DNA of 22,457 nucleotides from Clostridium sp. CAG:780 (lineage in GTDB: Bacteria > Bacillota > Clostridia > TANB77 > CAG-508): the NCBI GenBank assembly GCA_000434195.1, contig HF994475.1, forward strand, positions 1-22,457, written 5' to 3'. The translations under genes and the position numbers were made by a program. Below, one piece after another: positions 1 through 7,148 of this stretch. The notes under the pieces were generated by a model. The model made no database searches and had not been told where the DNA came from. It worked only from the letters and a program-made list of their open reading frames with translations. Position 1 is the first letter of the stretch. Each line of letters starts with the position of its first letter.

Positions 1-1
1 C

Positions 2-829
2 AAAGATATTAAAATAAAAGTTACATATCCTAAACCAAATATAAATATGAAAAAAGCTTATGATAATATTTATAATAGATATAAGCTAAATATAAATTCA
101 TATAATGCTAAATTCAGTCAATTATTAAAGGGAAATGTAGATTCTAAAGAAGATAAATTTAGCTTTGGAAGTGGAATAGAATCAAAAAGATTAGGAGATT
201 TGAAAAATCGTTATTGGTATAGAAAAGTTCAAGGAATAGATATACCAGATATAGCAATTTTATTTCTAATAGACGGATCAGGCTCTATGGCAGGAGCAAA
301 AAATGAAAATGCAATTAAATCTTCAGTAATACTTCACGAGGTATTATCTAAAAATGGTATAGAACATGCTATTGTTGAACATAGAGCTATATTTGATGAG
401 CCATTAGTAAAACATAAAATATTAGTAGATTTTAATTATTCTAAAAATGACAAGTACAATATTTTATTGTTAGATGCAGACGAAGGAACTAGAGAAGGTC
501 TATCTTTAATGTGGGCAAAAAAATACTTAATAGAGCATTCTCACGCAGAATGCAAAGTAATTATTTGCATTTCAGATGGTTACCCTTGTCATACAGCAAA
601 CGATAACGATGATTACAGCCCTCCTGTTTCAACAAAAGACACGCATAATACAGCAAGAAAGATTGAAAAAGAGGGGATAAGTATTATAGGTGTTGCATTA
701 GAAGAAGAAAAAGGGGATACAGAATGTTATGAGGCATTAAAAGAAGTCTATGATCGAGTTATAGATGTTGACGATATGAAACATTTGACAACACAATTAT
801 TAAATTTAATCTCAAAATTATTTATATAG
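2..829 (+). CDS. von Willebrand factor A (VWA) domain protein, 5'-truncated by the window edge
   Basis: The frame is open from base 2. The first ATG (47) has no ribosome binding site, so the gene very probably begins outside the window. Counting from that ATG, residues 68-84 hold a beta strand followed by DGSGSM, the DxSxS metal-ion-dependent adhesion site of VWA domains. A later acidic strand (around LLLDADEGT) and ICISDGYP fit the rest of the fold. Spacing and style resemble the C-terminal VWA domain of CobT-like proteins, which usually sit beside an AAA+ ATPase; that partner could lie to the left but is not seen. The gene ends 11 bases before the phosphoesterase ATG, so the two are probably co-transcribed. 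The VWA fold is secure; the function is unknown. Confidence 0.85.
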   Translation, partial: KDIKIKVTYPKPNINMKKAYDNIYNRYKLNINSYNAKFSQLLKGNVDSKEDKFSFGSGIESKRLGDLKNRYWYRKVQGIDIPDIAILFLIDGSGSMAGAKNENAIKSSVILHEVLSKNGIEHAIVEHRAIFDEPLVKHKILVDFNYSKNDKYNILLLDADEGTREGLSLMWAKKYLIEHSHAECKVIICISDGYPCHTANDNDDYSPPVSTKDTHNTARKIEKEGISIIGVALEEEKGDTECYEALKEVYDRVIDVDDMKHLTTQLLNLISKLFI

Positions 830-840
830 AGGTGGAAAAC

Positions 841-1608
841 ATGATTTACATTACAGGTGATACACATTCGGATTTTTCAAGATTTACTGAAAATCAATTC
901 CTAATACAATCTGAAATGACAAAGAATGATTATGTAATAATCTGTGGAGATTTTGGAGGAGTATGGACATTTGAAGAAGAAAGTAGTAGAGAAAAGGAAG
1001 CTTTAGATTGGTTAAATAATAAGAATTTTACTACTTTATTTGTAGATGGAAATCATGAAAACTTTACAAGATTATATAACGATTATCCAGTAGAAGAATG
1101 GAATGGAGGTAAAGTACATAAAATAAGAGATTCTGTTTTACATTTAATGCGTGGAGAAATATTTGATATAGATGGTAAAAGGATATTTGCTTTTGGTGGA
1201 GCTAAATCTCATGATATACAAGAAGGAATATTAAATTTAGATGAAGAAGAAAAGATATATGAATACCGAAAAAGAGGAGCATATTTTAGAATAAGAGACT
1301 TTTCATGGTGGGATTTAGAACTACCAACTAACGAAGAGATGACAAACGGAATAAAAAATTTAGAAAAAGTAAATTATAAAGTAGACTATGTAATTTCTCA
1401 TTGTTGCCCAACAAATATTCAAGCATTACTTGGTGGAGGAACGTATAAGAAAGATTTTTTGACTGATTATTTACAAGAAATATCAGAAAAATTAGAATTT
1501 AATAAATGGTATTTTGGACATTATCATGATAATAAACAAGTAAATCAACAAAATGTTTTGCTATATGAAGATATTGTTCCGTTAGAATTTGAGAGTATTT
1601 TTAAATAA
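841..1608 (+). CDS. Calcineurin-like metallophosphoesterase
   Basis: The protein has 255 residues and all signature motifs of the two-metal calcineurin-like phosphoesterase fold: GDTH at residues 6-9, GDFGG near 38-42, GNHE near 71, a lone metal-ligand His in VISHCC, and GHYH near the C-terminus. It should hydrolyse phosphomono- or diesters in the cytoplasm; there is no signal peptide. I start at ATG 841 because AGAGGTGG lies five bases upstream; a GTG at 832 would sit inside that binding site. It follows the VWA gene closely and is probably in the same transcript. The substrate cannot be told from sequence. This short family is common in phages and genomic islands. Confidence 0.9.
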   Translation: MIYITGDTHSDFSRFTENQFLIQSEMTKNDYVIICGDFGGVWTFEEESSREKEALDWLNNKNFTTLFVDGNHENFTRLYNDYPVEEWNGGKVHKIRDSVLHLMRGEIFDIDGKRIFAFGGAKSHDIQEGILNLDEEEKIYEYRKRGAYFRIRDFSWWDLELPTNEEMTNGIKNLEKVNYKVDYVISHCCPTNIQALLGGGTYKKDFLTDYLQEISEKLEFNKWYFGHYHDNKQVNQQNVLLYEDIVPLEFESIFK

Positions 1609-1612
1609 TATA

Positions 1613-1688
1613 TTTATTTGATTAAAAAGTAATTTTGTGATATAAAATGACTAGAAACATTTATATAGAGGGATTTTTTTATTTGATT
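1613..1688 (+). repeat. Left phased repeat pair beside the AlbA_2 gene
   Basis: TTTATTTGATT occurs at 1613-1623 and again at 1678-1688, exactly 65 bases apart. The intervening bases contain a TAAAA block and an AGAA..ATT block that recur at the same offsets in the partner pair at 3187-3262. The second copy is also inside a small hairpin (GATTTTT ... AAAAATC). Confidence 0.6.
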
Positions 1689-1731
1689 CAAAAATCATAA
1701 AAAATATATGTAATAAAGGATGAAGTGTAAA

Positions 1732-3183
1732 ATGGAAGATTATAATGTAACTTTAAAATATTTGTTATCTTTAAAAACAGAAAATGAGTGGTTAGAATAT
1801 AAAGAAAATAATTCTGATCCTAATTTAATAGGAGAATACATATCAGCTTTGTGCAATTCAGCTATTTTAGAAGGACAAGATAAGGCATATTTAATTTATG
1901 GAATAAGTGATGATAAGCAAATAGTTGGTACTAAGTTTGATTTTAAAAAAGCAAAATATAAGCAACAAGAGTTGGAAAATTATATTCAAACTTTATTATC
2001 TCCACGAATAACATTCAGTATACATGATTTAAATTTTGAAGATGATATTAGAGTACAAATAATAGAAATAGAAACAACAAATGTTAATGTACCTGTCAAA
2101 TATAAAGATGTAGAATATATTAGAGTTAATTCAACTAAACAAAAATTGAAAGATTTTCCAGAAAAAGAAAGAAAATTATGGAAATGTTTTGAATCAAAAA
2201 TTTTTGAGACTCAAATAATTATGAGTAATGTAGCAAAAGAAGATATTTTTGATTTATTAGATTATGATACATATTTTAATTTAATGAATATTAAACATAA
2301 TTTAAACAAAGAATATATATTAGAGAAATTAATTGAAGAAGATTTCGTTGTATATAAAAGAGGAACATATAATATTACATATTTAGGAGCAATTGTACTT
2401 GCTAAGGATTTAAATAAATTTAAAGAAATCAAATCGAGAGCTCCAAGAGTTGTTGTGTATGATGGAAATAATAAATTTAATACTTTATCAGATATAACAG
2501 GTAATAAAGGTTATGCTGTAGCTTTTGAAAATTTAATTGATTATATCAATGATAAAGCATTAAATAAGGAAGTAATAGGAGACGCTTTTAGAAAAACTGA
2601 ATATCAATATCCTAAAATTGCTATAAGAGAAACAGTTGCTAATGCATTAGTACATCAAGATTTTATGGAAGGAAATAAAGGCCCATTAATAGAAATATAT
2701 AGTGATAGAATAGAGATTACTAATTCTGGAAAGCCACTAATAGATACAAAAAGATTTATTGACCATACTCCAAAATCAAGAAATGAAAAATTAGCAAATA
2801 TTATGAGACTATTAAGAATTTGTGAAGAAAAAGGAAGTGGAGTAGATAAAGTAATAACATCAATAGAAGAGATGAATCTGCCTGCACCAGAATATGAAGA
2901 ATATGAGGACAGTATAAGAGTTATTATTTATGCTCATAAAGAATATGCTAAGATGACAGAGGAAGAAAGAGTAAGAGCGACATATCAACATTGTTGCCTA
3001 AAATATGTAAATAAGGAATTCATGACTAATACAACTTTAAGAGAAAGATTTAGAATAGATAAAAATAATTCGTCAACTGTTTCAAGATTGATTTCTTTAG
3101 CAATTGAAAAAAATGTAATAAAAGATTTTGATCCTGATGGAACAACAAAAAAATTTAAAAAATATATACCATATTGGGCATAA
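1732..3183 (+). CDS. AlbA_2 (Schlafen-type) domain protein with RecG-like GHKL ATPase module
   Basis: The N-terminus (about residues 15-135) matches the AlbA_2/Schlafen-like domain: NEWLEYKEN, then ISALCNSA, GYI-type glycine turns (YLIYGIS) and a VRVNSTK-like strand. Around residues 285-400, IRETVANALVHQDF, a DRIEITNSG strand and EEKGSGVDKV match the HATPase_c_4 module of proteins often mislabelled RecG-like helicases. A winged-helix-like tail follows. There are no helicase motifs, so it is not RecG. Such proteins are thought to bind nucleic acid and act as regulators or in phage defence. I prefer ATG 1732 to ATG 1720, because AAAGGA at 1714 abuts the latter with no spacing. The gene stands alone between two phased repeat pairs, as if in a cassette. 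Confidence 0.85.
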   Translation: MEDYNVTLKYLLSLKTENEWLEYKENNSDPNLIGEYISALCNSAILEGQDKAYLIYGISDDKQIVGTKFDFKKAKYKQQELENYIQTLLSPRITFSIHDLNFEDDIRVQIIEIETTNVNVPVKYKDVEYIRVNSTKQKLKDFPEKERKLWKCFESKIFETQIIMSNVAKEDIFDLLDYDTYFNLMNIKHNLNKEYILEKLIEEDFVVYKRGTYNITYLGAIVLAKDLNKFKEIKSRAPRVVVYDGNNKFNTLSDITGNKGYAVAFENLIDYINDKALNKEVIGDAFRKTEYQYPKIAIRETVANALVHQDFMEGNKGPLIEIYSDRIEITNSGKPLIDTKRFIDHTPKSRNEKLANIMRLLRICEEKGSGVDKVITSIEEMNLPAPEYEEYEDSIRVIIYAHKEYAKMTEEERVRATYQHCCLKYVNKEFMTNTTLRERFRIDKNNSSTVSRLISLAIEKNVIKDFDPDGTTKKFKKYIPYWA

Positions 3184-3186
3184 TTT

Positions 3187-3262
3187 TTTATTTGATCCGG
3201 AATTCCAAAAAAAACATAAAAAGCTTAGAACTATTGAAAATACTGAATTCTTTTATTTGATT
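3187..3262 (+). repeat. Right phased repeat pair beside the AlbA_2 gene
   Basis: TTTATTTGAT(T) occurs at 3187 and 3252, again exactly 65 bases apart and in the same orientation as the left pair at 1613/1678. The pairs are 1574 bases apart and bracket the single AlbA_2 gene. ATCCGGAWT also occurs twice in and just after this stretch (after each TTTATTTGAT). Confidence 0.6.
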
Positions 3263-3352
3263 AGAAAATCCGGATATCGAAATTTTTATACTTAAACAAA
3301 AATTATAAAAACAAAATAGTAATTAAAAATCATATAAAAAAGGAGAAAATTT

Positions 3353-4030
3353 ATGGAAATAGTTGTTGAAGGAAAAGGAAAAGTAGAATATCAACCAGAG
3401 GTGATAAAAATAAGGCTTACATTTGATTATACTGAAAAAACTTATGATAAAGCTCTTGAAACAGGAACAGATAGTTTTGAAAATTTTGTTAAAAATGTTT
3501 TACCTAAATTAAATTTGAAAAAAGAAGATTTAAAAACAAATAAGTTTAGTATTGAACATAGAATTGATGAAGATTACAGAACTAATAAAAAAATAGATAT
3601 AGGTTATAATTTTCAACAAGAAGCAAATTTGAAATTAGATTATTCAAATGAAAATATAAACATTTTTATGACAGAAATTATAAAATTAGATAAGATTCCA
3701 GAATATAATATCACATTTGATATAAAAGATAGAGAAAATGCAAGTAAAGAAGCATTAAAAAAAGCATATGAAGAAAGTGAAAATAAGGCTAAGTTAATTG
3801 CTATTGCATCTGGTAAAAAAATTAAGGAATGTAAAAGAACAGATTTTAAACCAATTGGGAATATTCATTGCATAAGTATTGATGATTCTGAAATTGAAGA
3901 AAGTGGAGATTTAGAAATACCTGGATTTATGAGAAAGAAAAAAGATATATTTGGATGTTTTACAGAATCTTTTGAACCAGAAAATATAGTAATAATGGAA
4001 AATATATATTCATTATGGATAGCAGAATAA
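3353..4030 (+). CDS. SIMPL domain (DUF541) protein
   Basis: The protein has 225 residues and the usual SIMPL layout. It opens with a short strand (IVVEGKGKVEYQPEV), followed by long helices with regular Ala/Lys spacing (ENASKEALKKAYEESENKAKLIA) and strands. SIMPL proteins of Gram-negatives are periplasmic or signalling-linked, and the molecular function of the family is not settled. Here there is no signal peptide, so a cytoplasmic location is expected. AAGGAG lies seven bases before the ATG. It ends at a bidirectional terminator facing the leftward gene at 4092, so it is the last gene of this rightward group. Confidence 0.8.
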   Translation: MEIVVEGKGKVEYQPEVIKIRLTFDYTEKTYDKALETGTDSFENFVKNVLPKLNLKKEDLKTNKFSIEHRIDEDYRTNKKIDIGYNFQQEANLKLDYSNENINIFMTEIIKLDKIPEYNITFDIKDRENASKEALKKAYEESENKAKLIAIASGKKIKECKRTDFKPIGNIHCISIDDSEIEESGDLEIPGFMRKKKDIFGCFTESFEPENIVIMENIYSLWIAE

Positions 4031-4051
4031 AAATAACTAAAGAATAGATAA

Positions 4052-4089
4052 AATACGAAGTTGAAACAATTTCAACCTCGTATTTTTTT
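4052..4089. terminator. Bidirectional intrinsic terminator between convergent genes
   Basis: AATACGAAGTTGAAA (4052-4066) and TTTCAACCTCGTATT (4070-4084) form a 15-base stem with one mismatch on the plus strand, which becomes a G-U pair on the minus strand. T7 follows on the plus side and TATTTTAT on the minus side. It serves both the SIMPL gene and the leftward gene at 4092. Confidence 0.85.
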
Positions 4090-4091
4090 GA

Positions 4092-4388
4092 CTATTTTTC
4101 ACTACATCCCATAATCAACTGCACTCCATCCACAAATCCATTCCTATAATACTTTTCATTCCAATAGCAAAGATAGTCCATAAAATTTTTATCAAGAATA
4201 TCCAATTGCTTTTGAACATATTTTTTATTTTGATTTGGCACATTCTTTAATATATTTTCAGATATCTCATCAAAATTAATACAATACTTTTTATCTTGAG
4301 GCGATAAAGTACAAAAAGCAGTTTCCTCTCTAAATTCTAACCATTCTTTTAATATATCATCTTTATTTACTTCTCTAAAATTTATCAT
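4092..4388 (-). CDS. Small hypothetical protein of mobile-element type
   Basis: The protein has 98 residues with no transmembrane segment or catalytic motif that I recognise. It is largely helical and ends with a pattern (YYRNGFVDGVQLIMGC) reminiscent of small proteins carried by clostridial integrative elements, such as DUF6809-like families; that assignment is only a resemblance. AGGAG lies eight bases upstream of the ATG, which supports expression. It sits downstream of tnpV on the same strand, separated by a strongly structured 138-base spacer. Both genes appear to belong to the same remnant of a mobile element. Confidence 0.65.
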   Translation of the reverse strand: MINFREVNKDDILKEWLEFREETAFCTLSPQDKKYCINFDEISENILKNVPNQNKKYVQKQLDILDKNFMDYLCYWNEKYYRNGFVDGVQLIMGCSEK

Positions 4389-4411
4389 AATAATTCTCCT
4401 AACATTTAATA

Positions 4412-4520
4412 TTTTTTAAAAGGGATTGGGACTTGTCCCATTGCATAGAATTTGAAAATACGAAAATCTCGTGTGAACAAATTCAGTGCTTGCTAGGACA
4501 AGAATTAACCCTTTTAAAAT
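4412..4520. other. Long nested imperfect hairpin between two leftward genes (structured RNA or MITE-like element)
   Basis: Collinear inverted segments pair in order: AAAAGGG (4418) with CCCTTTT (4509), CTTGTCC (4432) with GGACAAG (4496), GCA (4443) with TGC (4487), GAATTTG (4448) with CAAATTC (4478), and TACGA (4459) with TCGTG (4469). Internal loops are short and fairly symmetric. An alternative small hairpin, TGGGAC TT GTCCCA, lies at 4427-4440. There is no clear U-tract, so it is not a plain terminator. The outer ends (TTTTAAAAGGG and CCCTTTTAAAA) look like terminal inverted repeats. Confidence 0.6.
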
Positions 4521-4526
4521 TTTTAT

Positions 4527-4883
4527 TTAACAATAAATTAGCTCATTAAGTACAATTTCTTCAGCTCTATTTTTAATATTATTCATACATCTAACCCACT
4601 CTAATTGATTATTTTGTTTCAAACTTTCATCTACTTTTTCTTCCTTAGCAAGTTCATTAACAATACTTTTGGCTCTTTCATTTGCAGTCTTATCTATCTC
4701 AATTAGGTACTCTGGTAATGTACCATTTAATATTAAATCACTATATAAACCTAACTGATGTTTCTTTATATACTCTAATTTTAAACGACCATATAATCCA
4801 ATATGATAATTAGATTCTGTTCCTTTTATTGCTAAATTAGGAATTAAATAATCTCCTTCTTTACGATATGTTATTTCTTTCAT
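4527..4883 (-). CDS. tnpV: TnpV family transposon-encoded protein
   Basis: The 118-residue protein matches the TnpV family carried by clostridial mobilizable transposons of the Tn4451 type. The N-terminus is MKEITY...GDYLIPNL, the middle has GRLKLEYIKKH, and the tail has LEWVRCMNNIKNRAEEIVLNELIY, all in the family's order and length. Its function in transposition is not established. I start at 4883 because GGAGGT lies seven bases upstream; an in-frame ATG at 4898 would precede the binding site. No recombinase gene (TnpX or integrase) accompanies it here. That and the nearby tRNA scar suggest a decayed or rearranged element. Confidence 0.85.
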   Translation of the reverse strand: MKEITYRKEGDYLIPNLAIKGTESNYHIGLYGRLKLEYIKKHQLGLYSDLILNGTLPEYLIEIDKTANERAKSIVNELAKEEKVDESLKQNNQLEWVRCMNNIKNRAEEIVLNELIYC

Positions 4884-5236
4884 AATCAAAACCTCCAAAA
4901 ATAAATTTTAGGTCTCCCATAAATATTAAATTATCTACGAACAAATGTATAAAATACTTGGGGAAAAGTTGGGGAAAAACTTCTCAAAAAAGTTCCAAAA
5001 AACACACAAATGTTCGAAATTTCATTTCCCCAATTTTTATTGAAATATCAGCTAAAACCCTTGATTTCACTAAATTACATAAACCTTTAAACTACGCCTC
5101 ATAACCCGAAGGCATCACCAACCTCAAATCCATCACATCAAACATCTTTATAACAATTTAATATATAATCTCATAGAAAGCTATTTCATATGATATAATA
5201 GCCCAAACTTTAGAATATAAAACAAGAAAACCAAAG
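4884..5236. other. Gene-free stretch with mobile-element end features
   Basis: About 350 bases without a supportable gene. It holds two direct copies of TTGGGGAAAA (about 4959-4980) and an inverted TTTCCCCAA at about 5025. There are two LexA-like half-matches (GAACAAATGTAT at 4939, CAAATGTTCG at 5007) and a tRNA-like fragment at 5098-5131. A rightward frame stays open across it and stops just inside the tRNA-like fragment, but it has no start signal and no recognisable domain. Confidence 0.5.
5098..5131 (+). pseudogene. Degenerate tRNA-Met(CAU) fragment, probable attachment-site scar
   Basis: CTCATAACCCGAAGG is identical to the anticodon arm of bacterial initiator tRNA-Met as I know it, and TCAAATCC follows at nearly the right place for the T-loop (11 bases between them rather than 8). 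Both stems are broken and there is no acceptor stem, so it is not a working tRNA. Tyrosine integrases commonly use tRNA 3' ends as attachment sites, and tnpV is next door. Confidence 0.6.
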
Positions 5237-5268
5237 AAAGCAGATGCAGATAAATGCATTCTGCTTTT
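5194..5268 (+). promoter_or_regulatory. Candidate leader of the Fic-cluster first gene: -10 box and terminator-like hairpin
   Basis: TATAAT at 5194-5199 has no good -35 partner. A hairpin follows at 5237-5267: AAAGCAGATGCA pairs with TGCATTCTGCTTT with one bulged T, then TTTAT. It lies between the possible promoter and the ribosome binding site of the gene at 5297. It could be an attenuator, or simply a terminator for transcription entering from the left. Confidence 0.4.
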
Positions 5269-5296
5269 ATATTTTACAATAAAAGGAGCAAAAAAT

Positions 5297-6022
5297 ATGG
5301 AAAGGTTTGAACTAAGAAACAAGATTCAAAAGAAATATGAACTAGAGAATGGACAAAGGATAACGATAAAACGACTTATTGAAATTTCTGAAAATGAAAA
5401 GATGGACTTGAAAGATTTAATATTAATACTAGGATGTTACAAAAATGCAAAATATAAAACGCCAGAATCTTTGACGACTATACGAATGAATCAGGAGTAT
5501 ACAAAGAGGGAATTAGTAAATCTTATAAAAATTGAATTAAAGTATTTGCAACAGTATGGCAGCAGGATGTACAAGAAACAAGAAGTTTATAATATTTGTG
5601 AAAAGTACGGAATTGAGATAGATGATTTCCTAACGTATATATACAATTTTAAGATTTGTTATTATGAGAATTCATATATTTTATCGATGAATAAGGAAGG
5701 AATTTGGATAGGAGAAAGTCCAGCATTATCTAAGGATTTTATAGATGAAAATTATACAGATTTATACAAAAAAATTACAAAGACTGCCAACAAAATGCAG
5801 GTTTTGTATGGCTCTAGAGTGAGTAAGGAGGAAATGATTGATGTAGGAATGGATTACATTCTAAAACAAGGAAGAATAGAAAAAAATTTAGCTTTTGATA
5901 AAGAGAGATTAATAGGCAAATTGCTTTTTAAAGCTAGATACCAGATGTTGGGAGCGGTAATAAAATCGCTTAAAGAAACTAGTATATCAGCTCTGATGGA
6001 TTTTGTTGGAATGTATGATTAA
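5297..6022 (+). CDS. Unknown 241-residue protein, first gene of the Fic cluster
   Basis: I do not recognise this family. The protein is soluble, rich in Lys/Glu and mostly helical. Internal stretches (RELVNLIKIELKYLQQYGSRMYKKQEVYNICEKYGIEIDDFL) could be a helix-turn-helix-like unit. A second, similar-looking pattern lies near KMQVLYGSRVSKEEMIDVGMDYIL; both contain YGSR followed by a helix, hinting at two related DNA-binding or scaffold repeats. AAAGGAG lies seven bases before the ATG. The stop codon directly abuts the ATG of the next gene, so the two are translationally coupled. Residues 130-135 (SMNKEG) fit the S/TxxxE[G/N] pattern of Fic antitoxin helices, but the surroundings look like strand, so this may be chance. 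Confidence 0.65.
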   Translation: MERFELRNKIQKKYELENGQRITIKRLIEISENEKMDLKDLILILGCYKNAKYKTPESLTTIRMNQEYTKRELVNLIKIELKYLQQYGSRMYKKQEVYNICEKYGIEIDDFLTYIYNFKICYYENSYILSMNKEGIWIGESPALSKDFIDENYTDLYKKITKTANKMQVLYGSRVSKEEMIDVGMDYILKQGRIEKNLAFDKERLIGKLLFKARYQMLGAVIKSLKETSISALMDFVGMYD

Positions 6023-6289
6023 ATGGAATATGTGGACAAGATTGACAGTTGGATATATCCTATAAAATGGAGAAAAATTGAGAAGCTGATTATTGATAAT
6101 ATTCAGTTAAACATAAATGCAATTATGAAAAACAGAGAATACGGACTAAGGAATATTACAAAAAAGTTAGATATGCAAAAGGATAGATTTTATCAAATTA
6201 TAGAAAGTATAGGAGAACAGTTGATACAACAAAATAAAGTACGAATTTGCAAAGATGGAAGAGTGGTGATTATAAATGAGCAAATATAA
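6023..6289 (+). CDS. Unknown 88-residue protein, possible winged helix
   Basis: The ATG touches the stop codon of the preceding gene (TAA then ATG) and the end overlaps the next gene by 14 bases, so it is a coupled middle member of a three-gene unit. The sequence is short and helical, with a basic, regularly spaced pattern (YGLRNITKKLDMQKDRFYQIIESIGEQLI) and a final strand pair (KVRICKDGRVVIINEQ). Together these resemble a small winged-helix domain. No family is recognised. The start has only a weak upstream purine stretch, consistent with coupling. Confidence 0.6.
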   Translation: MEYVDKIDSWIYPIKWRKIEKLIIDNIQLNINAIMKNREYGLRNITKKLDMQKDRFYQIIESIGEQLIQQNKVRICKDGRVVIINEQI

Positions 6290-7061
6290 GATTAAAAGTG
6301 CACAAGCAACAGAAGAAGTAGTAAGAATATTTGAAGAAAACAGTTTAAATGTGCTGGCGACTACAGAAATGAGAAAAGTGGTGGATAAAGTGATAGTGAT
6401 AGGAATTTTTTATTTTTGTATTACGTGTATACTTCAGAAAGTGATATGGGCGAATTTTTTGTTTATGAGTACTGCAATTAGTGCTACTATTGTATATATT
6501 TTCTGGAAATTTAATAATATCTTGTATGATAAGAGCAAGAAACTAGGAGGAAAACATTATAAAATGTTTTCTAAAGACAAGTATTATGATGTTATTCAAT
6601 ATAACAGGAAGATAATTTTAAACAGTGATATAAAGTTAGTCAAAAGCATTCTAATTCAAAATGGTATGTACAATCCAGAATGTATGAGAGAGTTAAGAGA
6701 TTATTTAAAGAATAACAAGAAAAAAGATAAATATGATGACTCAAGTTTTTCACAAATAGTGATTGGAGTATATGCTGTGCCGATTACTTTTAATATAATT
6801 AATATTTATACAGCAATAAGCAAAACTGAGTTACAAGAAAGTATAATAAACATTGCATATATTATGATTTTTGCGATGACTATTGTTGGCATTGCATATA
6901 TAATACACATTATTAAAAAAGTAAAAATGATGTCAATTAGCAATTCTTATACATATCCGAGGGTGATAAAGATTTTAACAAACTTGATTATAATGAATTC
7001 AATCACTCCGAACCAAAACAAATACTCACATAAAAACCACAAAATTTCCACGAAAGCTTGA
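6276..7061 (+). CDS. Unknown membrane protein with four predicted transmembrane segments
   Basis: Hydrophobic segments lie at about residues 39-55, 59-78, 160-181 and 190-212. They form two hairpin pairs separated by a basic cytoplasmic-looking loop of some 80 residues (rich in KDKYYDVIQYNRK). There is no signal peptide and no transporter motif. It overlaps the end of the 88-residue gene by 14 bases and is followed, after 87 bases, by the Fic gene. In toxin or defence loci such a protein could be a membrane anchor or effector, but nothing in the sequence proves this. Its stop codon touches a perfect palindrome (ATTAATA TGCG TATTAAT). Confidence 0.65.
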   Translation: MSKYKIKSAQATEEVVRIFEENSLNVLATTEMRKVVDKVIVIGIFYFCITCILQKVIWANFLFMSTAISATIVYIFWKFNNILYDKSKKLGGKHYKMFSKDKYYDVIQYNRKIILNSDIKLVKSILIQNGMYNPECMRELRDYLKNNKKKDKYDDSSFSQIVIGVYAVPITFNIINIYTAISKTELQESIINIAYIMIFAMTIVGIAYIIHIIKKVKMMSISNSYTYPRVIKILTNLIIMNSITPNQNKYSHKNHKISTKA

Positions 7062-7078
7062 TTAATATGCGTATTAAT
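7061..7078. promoter_or_regulatory. Palindrome upstream of the fic gene, possible operator
   Basis: ATTAATA and TATTAAT are perfect 7-base arms around TGCG, about 70 bases before the fic start. There is no T-tract, so it is more like an operator than a terminator. This is sequence shape only. Confidence 0.3.
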
Positions 7079-7148
7079 TGTAAAATTTATATAAAGAATC
7101 ACAATATCACTAACGAAAAACTTTAACATCATATAGGAGAAATGTAAA

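Noticed and set aside
1720..1731. Upstream ATG of the AlbA_2 gene
   Set aside because: The only purine-rich binding site touches it directly; the ATG at 1732 has workable spacing.
1732..3183. RecG helicase
   Set aside because: No Walker A or DExH-type helicase motifs; the similarity is limited to the GHKL-like module.
1613..3262. CRISPR array suggested by 65-base repeat spacing
   Set aside because: Only two copies per side, an 11-base identical core, low-complexity AT sequence and no cas genes; reported only as phased repeats.
5098..5131. Functional tRNA gene
   Set aside because: The anticodon and T stems cannot pair, the variable region is too long and there is no acceptor stem.
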